Assembly (NCBI RefSeq): GCF_037911135.1
Contig: NZ_JBBLYU010000001.1
Location: 1,736,001-1,800,000, forward strand
Direction: 5' to 3'
Length of the DNA: 64,000 nt
Origin: Phaeobacter sp. A36a-5a
GTDB lineage: Bacteria; Pseudomonadota; Alphaproteobacteria; Rhodobacterales; Rhodobacteraceae
Shown piece by piece: positions 1 to 8,688 of the stretch. A program made the position numbers and the translations under genes. How positions within the stretch are numbered: position 1 is the first letter of the stretch; each line of letters opens with the position of its first letter. The notes beneath the pieces are model-generated. The model saw only the letters and a program-made list of their open reading frames with translations. It did not search any database and was not told the DNA's origin.

Positions 1-612
1 ACCCCCGTCACGCTGACCCGGGCGGCCTTTCTTGGTGCGTTTTCGGACGCTTCAGAGGTCGAAACACCCTCCGAGGCGGCTATGCCCACCCCGCTAGACG
101 GGTCAGCAGACGGGACTGCAACCGTACCGCCGGAGGTGTTGCTGACCGTATCACCAGTGACCGCGCCGACAGACGCTGCGGCTGACACCTCCGCCGTTAT
201 TGCGCCGCAGATCGCTGCGCCGGACGCGTCGCAATCCGCAGCCGATCCCAAACAACGACCCCAGGGACGGCTACGCGGCCGGGCCTGTTTCGAGCCGGTC
301 GATGTCACCGCTGCACAGCTTGCCGAACATTGCGCGGCCATGCTCGACTCATCGGAACTCCGCGCCACCGGTCGCCACGCCATCGAGGCGCGTAACAGGG
401 CGCGGGCACGCACCAAGGCCATCCTGCAACATCCGCGGGCTGCCCACTACGACATGGCCCGGATCGGTGGTCTGCTGGCGGCTGTGCCGCCGCGTATGCT
501 CTCGGCGGTGGCCCATATTCTGCACAGCCCGCAGCTGCGCGGCCATCTGCATATCATCTGTGGCGCAACTGCGCTGCTGGCCCTGCAAAGCTCGGCTGCC
601 ATCGCCTTCTAG
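1..612 (+). CDS. Hypothetical protein, 3' end only (runs in from before the window)
   Basis: The frame is open from base 1 to the TAG at 610-612, so the start probably lies outside the window; an internal ATG at 82 is possible but has no clear ribosome binding site. The visible part has a Pro/Thr/Ala-rich stretch (about the first 85 residues), typical of a disordered linker. A helical region follows, rich in Ala, Arg and His, and the protein ends in a short hydrophobic run (LLALQSSAAIAF). I recognise no family and no catalytic motif. It converges on the next gene with only 13 bases between stops. The codon pattern is that of a real high-GC gene in this frame. Confidence 0.55.
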   Translation, partial: TPVTLTRAAFLGAFSDASEVETPSEAAMPTPLDGSADGTATVPPEVLLTVSPVTAPTDAAADTSAVIAPQIAAPDASQSAADPKQRPQGRLRGRACFEPVDVTAAQLAEHCAAMLDSSELRATGRHAIEARNRARARTKAILQHPRAAHYDMARIGGLLAAVPPRMLSAVAHILHSPQLRGHLHIICGATALLALQSSAAIAF

Positions 613-625
613 AGCCGCACCCGCT

Positions 626-1399
626 CTAGGCCGATGCAGCCGGTGCCCCCCATTGGGCCAAGACATCCGCACGGGCCAGCACGCTCGTGTGGATGCTGAA
701 AACAACCGCGCGACTGCGCGGCAGCCGCAGGATCGTCTGCCGTTCGCTGCGCAGATACCCGGCGTCATCCGCCGCCGGACGTGGACGATCCCCGCTGACC
801 CGGCGCGGCTGATGCAATGTGGGATCGGCGTACCACAGCGCATTGAACCGCCACATCGGGCGACCCTGCTGGACCCCGTCAAACAGCCGCTGCACCCGCG
901 CCGCAATGCCCGCATCATAGCTGTCGACAGGCGCATGGATGGCGATCAGCGGACGCAGGTATTTCTCCGCCAAGGTCCAGTTCGCCGGGAAGCACAGCAC
1001 CGCCCCGGTCAGCACATGCTCATCCGCCCCCTGCGGTTTTTCCAGAATGCAGAAATCCTGCTGCGCGATCCGCCCCAGCGTGCCGAGGGGATCCTCCCAG
1101 TCCAGCTGCACCTGCACCCCGTCAGGCCGGAGCACATGGCCTGGCCGAGACGGCGCCGCCTCCGGGTAGAGCTGCGCCAGAACCGCCTCCAGCAACTCGC
1201 AGGCAGCGGGCATCGCCCCCGGCCCGCATTGCAGAACCGCCGCCCGCTGAGTTGTCAGCAGCCGCTCGCGCTCCGTCATCTGCGCGGCGAAGGCGGCATC
1301 GAAATAGAGCCAGTCTTCTGGCGCCAGCGGCTGGATGCCGGGCAGCTTGCGCTCTTCCAGGGGATTATACGGCAGGCGGGTTTGCAGAATCTCATTCAT
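626..1399 (-). CDS. Heme-dependent oxidative N-demethylase family protein (DUF3445)
   Basis: The 257-residue product resembles the DUF3445/HDOD family, whose characterised members are heme proteins that oxidatively demethylate methylamines. Family-like stretches are the N-terminal LPYNPLEERKLPGIQPL, the middle QDFCILEKP and AVLCFPANWTLAEK, and the C-terminal RSERQTILRLPRSRAVVFSIHT. The ATG at 1399 is preferred because AAGGTGG sits just upstream; a TTG five codons earlier is the alternative. It is divergent from dddP across about 150 bases. Other methylated-substrate genes (sarcosine oxidase, DMSP lyase) are in the window, but a shared pathway is inference. The family call is good; the substrate is unknown. 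Confidence 0.75.
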   Translation of the reverse strand: MNEILQTRLPYNPLEERKLPGIQPLAPEDWLYFDAAFAAQMTERERLLTTQRAAVLQCGPGAMPAACELLEAVLAQLYPEAAPSRPGHVLRPDGVQVQLDWEDPLGTLGRIAQQDFCILEKPQGADEHVLTGAVLCFPANWTLAEKYLRPLIAIHAPVDSYDAGIAARVQRLFDGVQQGRPMWRFNALWYADPTLHQPRRVSGDRPRPAADDAGYLRSERQTILRLPRSRAVVFSIHTSVLARADVLAQWGAPAASA

Positions 1400-1459
1400 G
1401 CCACCTTGTAGCAAGCAAAGCCTGTCATTTCATCCGCAAGCTTGCGCATCAGCCTGAAA

Positions 1460-1479
1460 ACGACCGTCCGAACGGTCGT
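1460..1479. promoter_or_regulatory. Near-perfect palindrome upstream of dddP, candidate operator
   Basis: The 20-base element ACGACCGTCCGAACGGTCGT has two 8-base arms that are exact reverse complements around CCGA. It lies 68 bases before the dddP start and 60 bases before the divergent demethylase-like gene. Size and symmetry fit a TetR-family operator. No TetR gene lies within the window, so the regulator is unknown. Confidence 0.5.
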
Positions 1480-1547
1480 ATTTGGCAGCGACACCGGCGC
1501 AAGCCCCGCGCCACTTTGGACAGACCTGTCCAGAGATGGAGCCGGAG

Positions 1548-2900
1548 ATGAACGAGCACTACCGCGACACCCGCAAGATTGACCCCACGCGCGGCGCCAC
1601 CCTTGGCGACAATACGCCCAACGATCAGGACCGGGTCGAAATCGGCCCCACCCAACTGGCCTATCGCGAATGGGCCGCCGCAGGGTTGCAACTGCCTGAT
1701 CTTCAGGCGATGCGCCGCTACCGCTGGGAGCGGCTGACCCGGTTCATCAACGATCGCGACTACGGCGGCCTCCTGGTGTTTGACCCAATGAACATCCGCT
1801 ACGCCACCGACTCCACCAATATGCAGCTGTGGAACACCCATAACCCGTTTCGCGCACTCTTGATCTGCGCTGACGGCTACATGGTGATGTGGGACTACAA
1901 ACAGGCGCCTTTCCTCAGCGAATTCAACCCGCTGGTGCGCGAACAGCGCGCCGGGGCGGATCTGTTCTACTTTGATCGCGGCGACAAGGTGGATGTGGCG
2001 GCGGATGTCTTTGCCAATGAGGTGCGTGAGCTGTTGCGCGCCCACAGCGGCGGCAACAGGCGGATCGCGGTGGACAAGATCATGCTGCACGGGTTGCGCG
2101 CGCTCGAAGCACAGGGGCTGGAGGTCTTCCCCGGCGAGGAGCTGACCGAGAAATGCCGCGCCGTGAAAGGCCCCGATGAGATCCGCGCCATGCGCTGCGC
2201 CAATCACGCCTGTGAAACAGCTGTCGCCGCGATGGAGCGCTATGCCCGCAGCGCCATCCCCGGCGGTCAGATCAGCGAAGATGACGTCTGGGCAGTGCTG
2301 CACGCCGAAAACATCCGCCGGGGTGGCGAATGGATCGAAACCCGGCTGCTGACCTCTGGCCCGCGCACCAACCCGTGGTTTCAGGAATGCGGCGGACGCA
2401 TCATCCAGAACAACGAAATCATCAGCTTTGACACCGATCTGGTCGGTTCGTACGGGATCTGTATCGACATCTCGCGCAGCTGGTGGATCGGCGACCGCGC
2501 GCCGCCTGCCGATATGATCTATGCGATGCAGCACGGGGTTGAGCACATCCGCAGCAATATGGAGATGCTGAAACCGGGCGTGAATCTGCAGGAGCTGTCG
2601 CGCAGCTGCCATCTGCTGGATGCTCAGTTCCAGAAACAGAAATACGGCTGCATGATGCACGGTGTCGGGCTCTGTGATGAATGGCCGCTGGTCGCCTATC
2701 CCGATCAAATGGTCGAGGGCGCTTTCGACTATGAGCTGGAGCCGGGCATGGTGCTCTGTGTCGAGGCACTGGTCAGCCCCGAAGGCGGCGATTTCTCGAT
2801 CAAGCTGGAGGATCAGGTGCTGATTACCGAAACCGGCTATGAGAACCTCACCACCTACCCGTTCGATCCGGCGTTGATGGGCACCGCGGGCGGGAAGTGA
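1548..2900 (+). CDS. dddP: DMSP lyase DddP (M24 peptidase-fold, metal dependent)
   Basis: DddP cleaves dimethylsulfoniopropionate to dimethyl sulfide and acrylate. The 450-residue protein has the creatinase/prolidase fold of family M24. With the ATG at 1548, the six metal ligands known from the characterised Roseobacter enzyme fall at D295, D297, D307, H371, E406 and E421, and the proposed catalytic Asp at D377; this numbering agreement strongly supports this start over the upstream ATG at 1536. The gene stands alone, with no acrylate or DMSP uptake genes beside it. A 20-base palindrome lies upstream and a weak hairpin terminator downstream. The identification rests on whole-length family resemblance plus all active-site residues. 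Confidence 0.93.
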   Translation: MNEHYRDTRKIDPTRGATLGDNTPNDQDRVEIGPTQLAYREWAAAGLQLPDLQAMRRYRWERLTRFINDRDYGGLLVFDPMNIRYATDSTNMQLWNTHNPFRALLICADGYMVMWDYKQAPFLSEFNPLVREQRAGADLFYFDRGDKVDVAADVFANEVRELLRAHSGGNRRIAVDKIMLHGLRALEAQGLEVFPGEELTEKCRAVKGPDEIRAMRCANHACETAVAAMERYARSAIPGGQISEDDVWAVLHAENIRRGGEWIETRLLTSGPRTNPWFQECGGRIIQNNEIISFDTDLVGSYGICIDISRSWWIGDRAPPADMIYAMQHGVEHIRSNMEMLKPGVNLQELSRSCHLLDAQFQKQKYGCMMHGVGLCDEWPLVAYPDQMVEGAFDYELEPGMVLCVEALVSPEGGDFSIKLEDQVLITETGYENLTTYPFDPALMGTAGGK

Positions 2901-2932
2901 CCCGCAGGGCGTCGCGCAAAGAGCCTGGGCAG

Positions 2933-2954
2933 AGCGCCCACTGGCGGGCGCTTT
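2933..2954 (+). terminator. Possible terminator after dddP
   Basis: Seven-base arms AGCGCCC and GGGCGCT around a six-base loop are followed only by TTTCCC, so the T-tract is poor. It lies about 30 bases after the dddP stop. Confidence 0.4.
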
Positions 2955-2990
2955 CCCGCTGGGGGAGAGACCGCTGAACCCGTGGCGCCG

Positions 2991-3550
2991 TCAGGTGCCT
3001 CCGCTTTGCCACCGGGCGAGTTTATCTTTCAGGATCAGCACACTGCGCGCGGAACTATATTGCGACAGCTCTGCCAGCGGCACCCAGGCCAGCGCCTTTG
3101 ATTCCGTAGTGGCCCGGATTTCGCCTGCCTCGGGCGAAACAGGTAGCGCACATCGTAGTGCAGATGCGCCGCCTCGCGGCCATTGGCCGGGATCTCGTGA
3201 ATGTCGATGTCGAACACCTGCTCCCCAATACGGCTGATCCGGCTGAGCCCGCTTTCCTCATAGGCCTCTTTCCAGGCGGTGAACCCTGCATCGGCGATGC
3301 CGTCGCAATGTCCGCCCAACTGTAACCACCGGTCCAGTTTGGCATGATGGGTGAGCAGCACCGCAGAGAGATCCTGCGACAGCACAAAGGCGGATCCGGT
3401 CACATGGCCGATTGCCGGATCCCGTTCAAACGCCCTTGGCTCGCGCGCGCAAAACGTGGTCAGGCGCTGCCACATCTGCCGGTCACGCGCATCCAGCGGG
3501 GTGAATGCGCCGATCCCCGCGCAGTGATCCAGGGTCGTATTTGTTGTCAA
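2991..3550 (-). pseudogene. NUDIX hydrolase, frameshifted near its C-terminus
   Basis: The reading frame starts at a TTG (3550) with GGTGAGGG four bases upstream. It carries a Nudix box variant (GHCDG...KEAYEESGL) in which the first Glu of the consensus is Ala and the Arg is Lys. After YLFRPRQ the frame changes to unlikely sequence ending at 3035. Reading one frame over from position 3125 gives a normal Nudix tail (GEIRATTESKALAWVPLAEL ...) to a stop at 2991. A single lost G in the run at 3124-3125 (GGG expected, GG seen on the coding strand) explains it. It is either a true inactivating mutation or a sequencing error. Full length would be about 186 residues. Confidence 0.8.
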
Positions 3551-3645
3551 TATCCCTCACCTTCCCGTGACGTCGGGGCCTGATGGCTTGTACCTGCCCG
3601 GCTGTCGCCGCACCTTAGGGCGACCCCCAGATAAAGGCCATTCCT

Positions 3646-4896
3646 ATGCCCACCGAACGCATTTCCTTTTCCGGTCACTCCGGTGACCAGCTGGCTGCGC
3701 GACTGGATCTACCCGAAGGGCCGATCCTGTCAACGGCGCTGTTTGCGCATTGTTTCACCTGTTCCAAGGACATCCCGGCGGCGCGGCGTATCTCGGCCCG
3801 TCTGGCGGCGATGGGAATTGCCGTCCTGCGGTTTGATTTCACCGGTCTGGGTCATTCCGATGGCGAGTTTTCCAATACCAACTTCAGCTCAAATGTCGCC
3901 GATCTGGTGGCGGCGGGACAATATCTGGCGGGGCGCGGGCTGGCGCCTGCGCTGCTGATCGGTCATTCGCTGGGCGGCGCTGCGGTGCTGCGCGCCCGTG
4001 CAGGCCTGCCGTCGGTGCGCGGCGTGGTGACGCTTGGCGCGCCCTCCGATCCGGCCCATGTGGCGCATCAGTTTGGCGAGGCGCTGGAGCAGATCGAGAC
4101 CGAAGGTGCGGCCGAGGTCTGCCTTGCCGACCGCCCGTTCCTGATCCGCAAGCAATTCGTCGACGACATCCGCAGCGAGGCGCTGACCAGCGCCGTTGCC
4201 GATCTGGATGCCGCGCTTCTGGTGATGCATGCGCCGCTGGATGCCACCGTTAGCATCGACAATGCAGCAGAGCTGTTCATGGCGGCCAGACACCCCAAGA
4301 GCTTTGTCACGCTGGACGATGCCGACCACCTGATCTCGCGTCCCCGTGATGCCGAATATGCCGCTGACCTCATCGCCACCTGGGCCGGGCGCTATATCGA
4401 CCTGTCGCCACCTGCTCCGCCCCCCGGTGCCCCCGAAGGCGTGCTGCGCGTCACCGAAGCGGATCCGAACGGCTTTTTGCAGGATATCCAGTCCGGCCCC
4501 CGTCATCACACCTACGCCGATGAACCGTTGGCCTATGGCGGCAGCAATCGTGGCATGACACCCTATGGGTTTATCGCCGCCGGTCTCGGCGCCTGTACCT
4601 CCATGACCATCCGCATGTATGCCCGGCGCAAGGGCTGGCCGCTGGAAGGCGTCAGCGTCGATGTCTGCCATGACAAGGTCCATGCGCAGGATGCCCTGCC
4701 CTCGGGTCCGGCGCAGATCGACCAGTTTACCCGCGTGATCTATCTGACCGGCCCCCTAAGCGCAGATCAACGCGCCAAGCTGATGGATATCGCCGACCGC
4801 TGTCCGGTGCATCGCACGCTGGAACATGGCGCCAAGGTGACGACGCGGCTGGATCAGGCGGAGGTTGAGGTGGATCCGGCACATCTGCCGTTCTGA
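3646..4896 (+). CDS. Bifunctional alpha/beta hydrolase-OsmC family protein
   Basis: This is a two-domain fusion of 416 residues. Residues 1 to about 255 form an alpha/beta hydrolase with the nucleophile elbow GHSLGG (Ser108) and a late Asp-His pair (LDDADH). Residues about 265-416 form an OsmC/YhfA-like domain with [19 protein letters not shown], which contains the first reactive cysteine; the second is in CPVHRTL. OsmC proteins reduce organic peroxides by thiol chemistry. The hydrolase substrate is unknown. This fusion is widespread in proteobacteria. It stands alone between a Nudix gene and purB; oxidative stress protection is an inference from the OsmC half. Confidence 0.88.
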   Translation: MPTERISFSGHSGDQLAARLDLPEGPILSTALFAHCFTCSKDIPAARRISARLAAMGIAVLRFDFTGLGHSDGEFSNTNFSSNVADLVAAGQYLAGRGLAPALLIGHSLGGAAVLRARAGLPSVRGVVTLGAPSDPAHVAHQFGEALEQIETEGAAEVCLADRPFLIRKQFVDDIRSEALTSAVADLDAALLVMHAPLDATVSIDNAAELFMAARHPKSFVTLDDADHLISRPRDAEYAADLIATWAGRYIDLSPPAPPPGAPEGVLRVTEADPNGFLQDIQSGPRHHTYADEPLAYGGSNRGMTPYGFIAAGLGACTSMTIRMYARRKGWPLEGVSVDVCHDKVHAQDALPSGPAQIDQFTRVIYLTGPLSADQRAKLMDIADRCPVHRTLEHGAKVTTRLDQAEVEVDPAHLPF

Positions 4897-5151
4897 CCCT
4901 GCGCTGACGACGGCATTTGTTGGGCGGGCGGATGTCGCCGCTGGCTGCCGGCCCCGTAACGGATGCCGTCTGCCTCCCTATCAGTGGCGCAGAACGCACC
5001 GATGCGCCGGATGCGAGACATAAGACAGCTGAAATCGGGCGCTTTCTGTCGCGGGCTGGCTCCGCGCCCTTGCCCTGTGAGGCGCGCTGCTCTAAGACGC
5101 GCGGCATCATCCGCTTCCCTTCTGCCCTGCTACAATAAGGTGCTGCTGCCC

Positions 5152-6456
5152 ATGATCCCCCGCTATTCCCGTCCTGAAATGGTTGCCATCTGGTCGCCGG
5201 AAACCAAATTCAAGATCTGGTACGAAATCGAGGCACATGCCTGCGAAGCCATGGCGAACCTCGGCGTGATCCCGCGCGAGAACGCCGACGCGGTATGGAA
5301 AGCCAAGGACGTGGAATTCGACGTCGCCCGCATCGACGAGATCGAGGCCGTGACCAAACATGACGTCATCGCCTTTCTGACCCATCTGGCCGAACATGTC
5401 GGCTCCGAGGAAGCGCGCTTTGTGCATCAGGGCATGACATCGTCGGACGTGCTGGACACCTGCCTCAATGTGCAGCTGGTGCGTGCCGCCGACATCCTGC
5501 TCGAGGGCGTCGACAAGGTGCTCGCCGCGCTGAAGAAACGCGCGCTGGAGCACAAGGACACCGTGCGCGTCGGCCGCTCACATGGCATCCACGCCGAGCC
5601 GACCACCATGGGTCTGACCTTTGCCCGTTTCTATGCCGAAATGGACCGCAACAAGCAGCGTCTGCAAAATGCCCGCGCCGAAGTTGCCACCGGTGCAATT
5701 TCCGGCGCGGTTGGCACCTTTGCCAATATCGACCCGCGCGTTGAAGAACATGTCTGCGAGCAGCTCGGCCTCAGCCCCGAGCCGATCTCCACACAGGTGA
5801 TCCCGCGCGACCGTCACGCAATGTTCTTTGCCACGCTGGGCGTCATCGCGTCGTCGATCGAGAATATCGCAGTGGAAATCCGCCACATGCAGCGCACCGA
5901 GGTGCTGGAAGGCGCCGAATTCTTCTCGATGGGCCAGAAAGGCTCCTCGGCAATGCCGCACAAGAAGAACCCGGTTCTGACCGAAAACCTCACCGGCCTT
6001 GCGCGCCTGGTGCGGATGGCGGTGATCCCGGCGATGGAAAACGTGGCGCTGTGGCATGAGCGCGATATCTCGCACTCCTCGGTGGAGCGCGGCATCGGCC
6101 CGGATGCGACCGTGACCCTGGATTTTGCGCTCAACCGTCTGGCCGGCGTCATCGACAAGATGCTGGTCTTCCCTGAGAACATGCTGGACAACATGAACAA
6201 ATTCCCCGGCCTCGTTATGTCGCAGCGGGTGCTGCTGGCGCTGACGCAGGCGGGTGTCAGCCGCGAGGACGCCTATTCCATGGTGCAGCGCAACGCCCTG
6301 AAGGTCTGGGAAGATCGTGTTGATTTCCGCGAGCTGCTGCTGGCGGATGCCGATGTGGTTGCCGCCCTTGGCGAAGAGGCGATCAACGAGAAATTCGACA
6401 TGGGCTATCACACCAAACACGTCGACACGATTTTTGCCCGGGTGTTTGGCGACTAA
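5152..6456 (+). CDS. purB: Adenylosuccinate lyase PurB
   Basis: PurB catalyses two fumarate-releasing steps of purine synthesis: SAICAR to AICAR and adenylosuccinate to AMP. The 434-residue length matches the bacterial family. The fumarase/aspartase signature SSAMPHKKNP begins at residue 265, and the catalytic region SHGIHAEPTTMG is present. An open frame extends upstream to 4963, but the sequence there is not protein-like, and the ATG at 5152 begins the typical MIPRYSRPEM with AAGG about 12 bases before it. A strong hairpin terminator follows. The 255 bases upstream hold no gene. Confidence 0.97.
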   Translation: MIPRYSRPEMVAIWSPETKFKIWYEIEAHACEAMANLGVIPRENADAVWKAKDVEFDVARIDEIEAVTKHDVIAFLTHLAEHVGSEEARFVHQGMTSSDVLDTCLNVQLVRAADILLEGVDKVLAALKKRALEHKDTVRVGRSHGIHAEPTTMGLTFARFYAEMDRNKQRLQNARAEVATGAISGAVGTFANIDPRVEEHVCEQLGLSPEPISTQVIPRDRHAMFFATLGVIASSIENIAVEIRHMQRTEVLEGAEFFSMGQKGSSAMPHKKNPVLTENLTGLARLVRMAVIPAMENVALWHERDISHSSVERGIGPDATVTLDFALNRLAGVIDKMLVFPENMLDNMNKFPGLVMSQRVLLALTQAGVSREDAYSMVQRNALKVWEDRVDFRELLLADADVVAALGEEAINEKFDMGYHTKHVDTIFARVFGD

Positions 6457-6484
6457 GCCAACCTGTGATCTCTGTGATTGCACA

Positions 6485-6516
6485 GGCCGCTCTGCCACAC
6501 GCAGGGCGGCCTTTTT
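6485..6516 (+). terminator. Rho-independent terminator of purB
   Basis: Ten-base stem GGCCGCTCTG / CAGGGCGGCC (one G-T pair) with a seven-base loop, followed by TTTTT. Confidence 0.85.
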
Positions 6517-6625
6517 CGTGCCGCTGCGCCTCACTGTCTTGTTATCCCGCCCCGGTGGTCCACCCTCTAAGGTGAAGACACCTCAGGCCGCAGATCCGCG
6601 GCGCGCGCGACAAAAGGACAATCCC

Positions 6626-7243
6626 ATGCCTGCCATCCTGACACGAACCGCCCTCTTCGCCCGCTCTCTGCCCGCATCGGTGCTGCGGGCCAGCTGTGCC
6701 GCGCTGCCTGCGCTGGCGCTCTCGGCTGCTTTTGCCACCGGCTTTGCAGGCCAGTCATTGGCGGCGGGGAGCGATGACAGCGCCGCGCCAAAGCCAACCA
6801 ACACCACCAAGACCTGCAAGGGCGCCAAGGTCTGGGACGATCAGAAACAGCGCTGCGTCGCGCCCAAACACTCCTCGCTCGACCCGGATGAAATGTATGA
6901 CGCCGTGCGCGAACTCGCCTATGCTGGGCGCTATGGCGACGCGCAGGCGGTGCTGGCGGCGATGCCTGACCAGATGGACAGCCGGGTGCTGACCTATTGG
7001 GGCTTTACCTATCGTAAGCAGGGCTATCGGGACCAGGCCATGTCCTATTACACTCGTGCCATTGCGCTGGATCCACAGAACCATCTGGCGCGGTCTTACA
7101 TGGGGCAAGGGTTTGTAGCTGAAGGAAAATACGGTCTTGCGCTGGAGCAGTGGAAACTGATCCGCGCCGCAGGCGGCAGTGGCAGCTGGGCCGAGGTCTC
7201 GCTGCGCGAGGCGCTTTTGTCGGGACAGACGCAAAGCTATTGA
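6626..7243 (+). CDS. Secreted tetratricopeptide repeat protein
   Basis: The 205-residue product starts at the ATG at 6626 after AAAGGA. It begins with an Arg-containing signal peptide (about residues 1-40, ending near GQSLAA). Next comes a short Cys motif, CKGAKVWDDQKQRC, and then TPR-type helices (MYDAVRELAYAGRYGDAQAVL; GYRDQAMSYYTRAIALDPQN). TPRs bind other proteins; the partner is unknown. The Cys pair could form a disulfide in the periplasm. It is monocistronic between the purB terminator and the fliG-like gene. The TPR assignment is secure; the role is not known. Confidence 0.8.
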   Translation: MPAILTRTALFARSLPASVLRASCAALPALALSAAFATGFAGQSLAAGSDDSAAPKPTNTTKTCKGAKVWDDQKQRCVAPKHSSLDPDEMYDAVRELAYAGRYGDAQAVLAAMPDQMDSRVLTYWGFTYRKQGYRDQAMSYYTRAIALDPQNHLARSYMGQGFVAEGKYGLALEQWKLIRAAGGSGSWAEVSLREALLSGQTQSY

Positions 7244-7319
7244 TTTTCAGCATTTCTTTACGGCTTGCGCCCTAGATTGGAGACAACAGAAAGAGAATCT
7301 TTTTGGCTAGGGCTCATAA

Positions 7320-8519
7320 ATGCAAAATGAAAATGCTTTGGCGCTTCCCATGGCGGCCTCCTCAGATGACTTTGGCGATTTCTCCGCCCCGGCTCCGCTT
7401 GGCGGGATGGATTTCGGCGGCGATTTCGGCGGCGGCGATATGGGGATGGGCGGCATGGGTGGCGGTGCGCTGGATATGCCCGCAATGGGCGGTGGTATGC
7501 CCGCCGCCAAATCCAAACTGAGCGGCAAGGCCAAAGCCGCCATTGTGGTCCGCCTGCTGCTGAACGAAGGGGCCGATATCCCGCTGGAATCGCTACCGGA
7601 CGATTTGCAGATCGAATTGACCCAGCAGATGGGCCGCATGGGGCTGATCGACCGTACCACCCTGCATGAGGTGGCCGGGGAATTTGCCGAAATGCTCGAC
7701 AACGTCGGGCTCTCCTTTCCCAATGGTCTGGCTGGTGCGCTCTCCGCAATGGAGGGCAAGATCAGCCGCCAGACGGCCAGCCGCCTGCGCAAGGAGGCCG
7801 GCGTGCGCCAGTTTGGCGACCCGTGGGAGCGTCTGCGCGCCCTGCCGCCAGAGGAGCTGGCGGAGCTGGCTCAGGCCGAAAGCACCGAGGTCGCCGCTGT
7901 CCTTCTGTCCAAACTCGACACCACCAAGGCGGCGCAGATGCTGATCCACCTGCCCGGTCCCGTAGCCCGCCGCATCACCTATGCTGTCAGTCAGACCGCC
8001 GCCGTGACCCCGGATACAGTGGATCGCATTGGCCTGTCGCTTGCCGCGCAGATCGAGGCGCGGCCCGAGGTCGCCTTTGAAGAGACGCCGGGCCAGCGCA
8101 TGGGGGCCATCCTGACCCAGGCGGCAGCCGGCAAACGTGACGAGGTGCTGACCGCGCTGGATGAGGAAGACGAGGAATTCGCCGGTGACGTCCGCAAATC
8201 GATCTTCACCTATGCGCTGATCTCGCAGCGCGTCAGCCCCGTCGATGTGCCCAAGATCGCGCGCGTTCTGGCGCAGCAGGATCTGGTCACCGCCATCGCC
8301 TTTGCCACCGACGAGGACGACGTGGAATCCAGCGAATTCATGCTGGCCAATATGTCCAGCCGGATGGCCAACAACATCCGCGAGGAAGTGGCCGAACGGG
8401 GCAAGGTCAAGCGCAGCGTTGGAGAAGGTGCCATGGGCACGATCGTCAACGCATTGCGAGAGCTGGTGAATTCCGGCGAGATCGAGCTGCGCGCCACTGA
8501 CGAGGACGACGAGGACTGA
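7320..8519 (+). CDS. fliG: FliG-like flagellar motor switch protein with Gly/Met-rich N-terminal extension
   Basis: FliG forms the rotor ring that contacts the stator and sets flagellar rotation. Residues about 60-399 show the FliG pattern: N-domain KAAIVVRLLLNEGADIPLESLPDD, middle-domain ALPPEELAELAQAES and TTKAAQMLIHLPGPVARRI, then a C-domain with VPKIARVLAQQDLVTAIAFA and ANNIREEVAERG. Residues about 18-60 are a low-complexity Gly/Met/Asp segment, and the end is acidic (DEDDED). At 399 residues it is longer than the usual 330-360. There are no flagellar genes around it. It may be the motor FliG of the strain or a second, diverged copy; the sequence alone does not decide. Confidence 0.72.
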   Translation: MQNENALALPMAASSDDFGDFSAPAPLGGMDFGGDFGGGDMGMGGMGGGALDMPAMGGGMPAAKSKLSGKAKAAIVVRLLLNEGADIPLESLPDDLQIELTQQMGRMGLIDRTTLHEVAGEFAEMLDNVGLSFPNGLAGALSAMEGKISRQTASRLRKEAGVRQFGDPWERLRALPPEELAELAQAESTEVAAVLLSKLDTTKAAQMLIHLPGPVARRITYAVSQTAAVTPDTVDRIGLSLAAQIEARPEVAFEETPGQRMGAILTQAAAGKRDEVLTALDEEDEEFAGDVRKSIFTYALISQRVSPVDVPKIARVLAQQDLVTAIAFATDEDDVESSEFMLANMSSRMANNIREEVAERGKVKRSVGEGAMGTIVNALRELVNSGEIELRATDEDDED

Positions 8520-8688
8520 TCTCAGCGCCCGCAACGGCGGCGCGGCCCAGGGCCGCGTCCACCGGATCTGAGCGGACGTATGGCCAAGAGCTGCGTTGCC
8601 GATCACGGGGTCGGTTGCTTGTGCCTGTTGGCGCCGCCGTTTATGGTCGCGGCTGATTTTGCTTTCCTCAATTGCAGGCCGACCGGAC

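Noticed and set aside
200-1411. Plus-strand open frame of 403 codons across two genes
   Set aside because: It is Arg/Pro-rich, runs antisense to the DUF3445 gene and overlaps the first gene out of frame.
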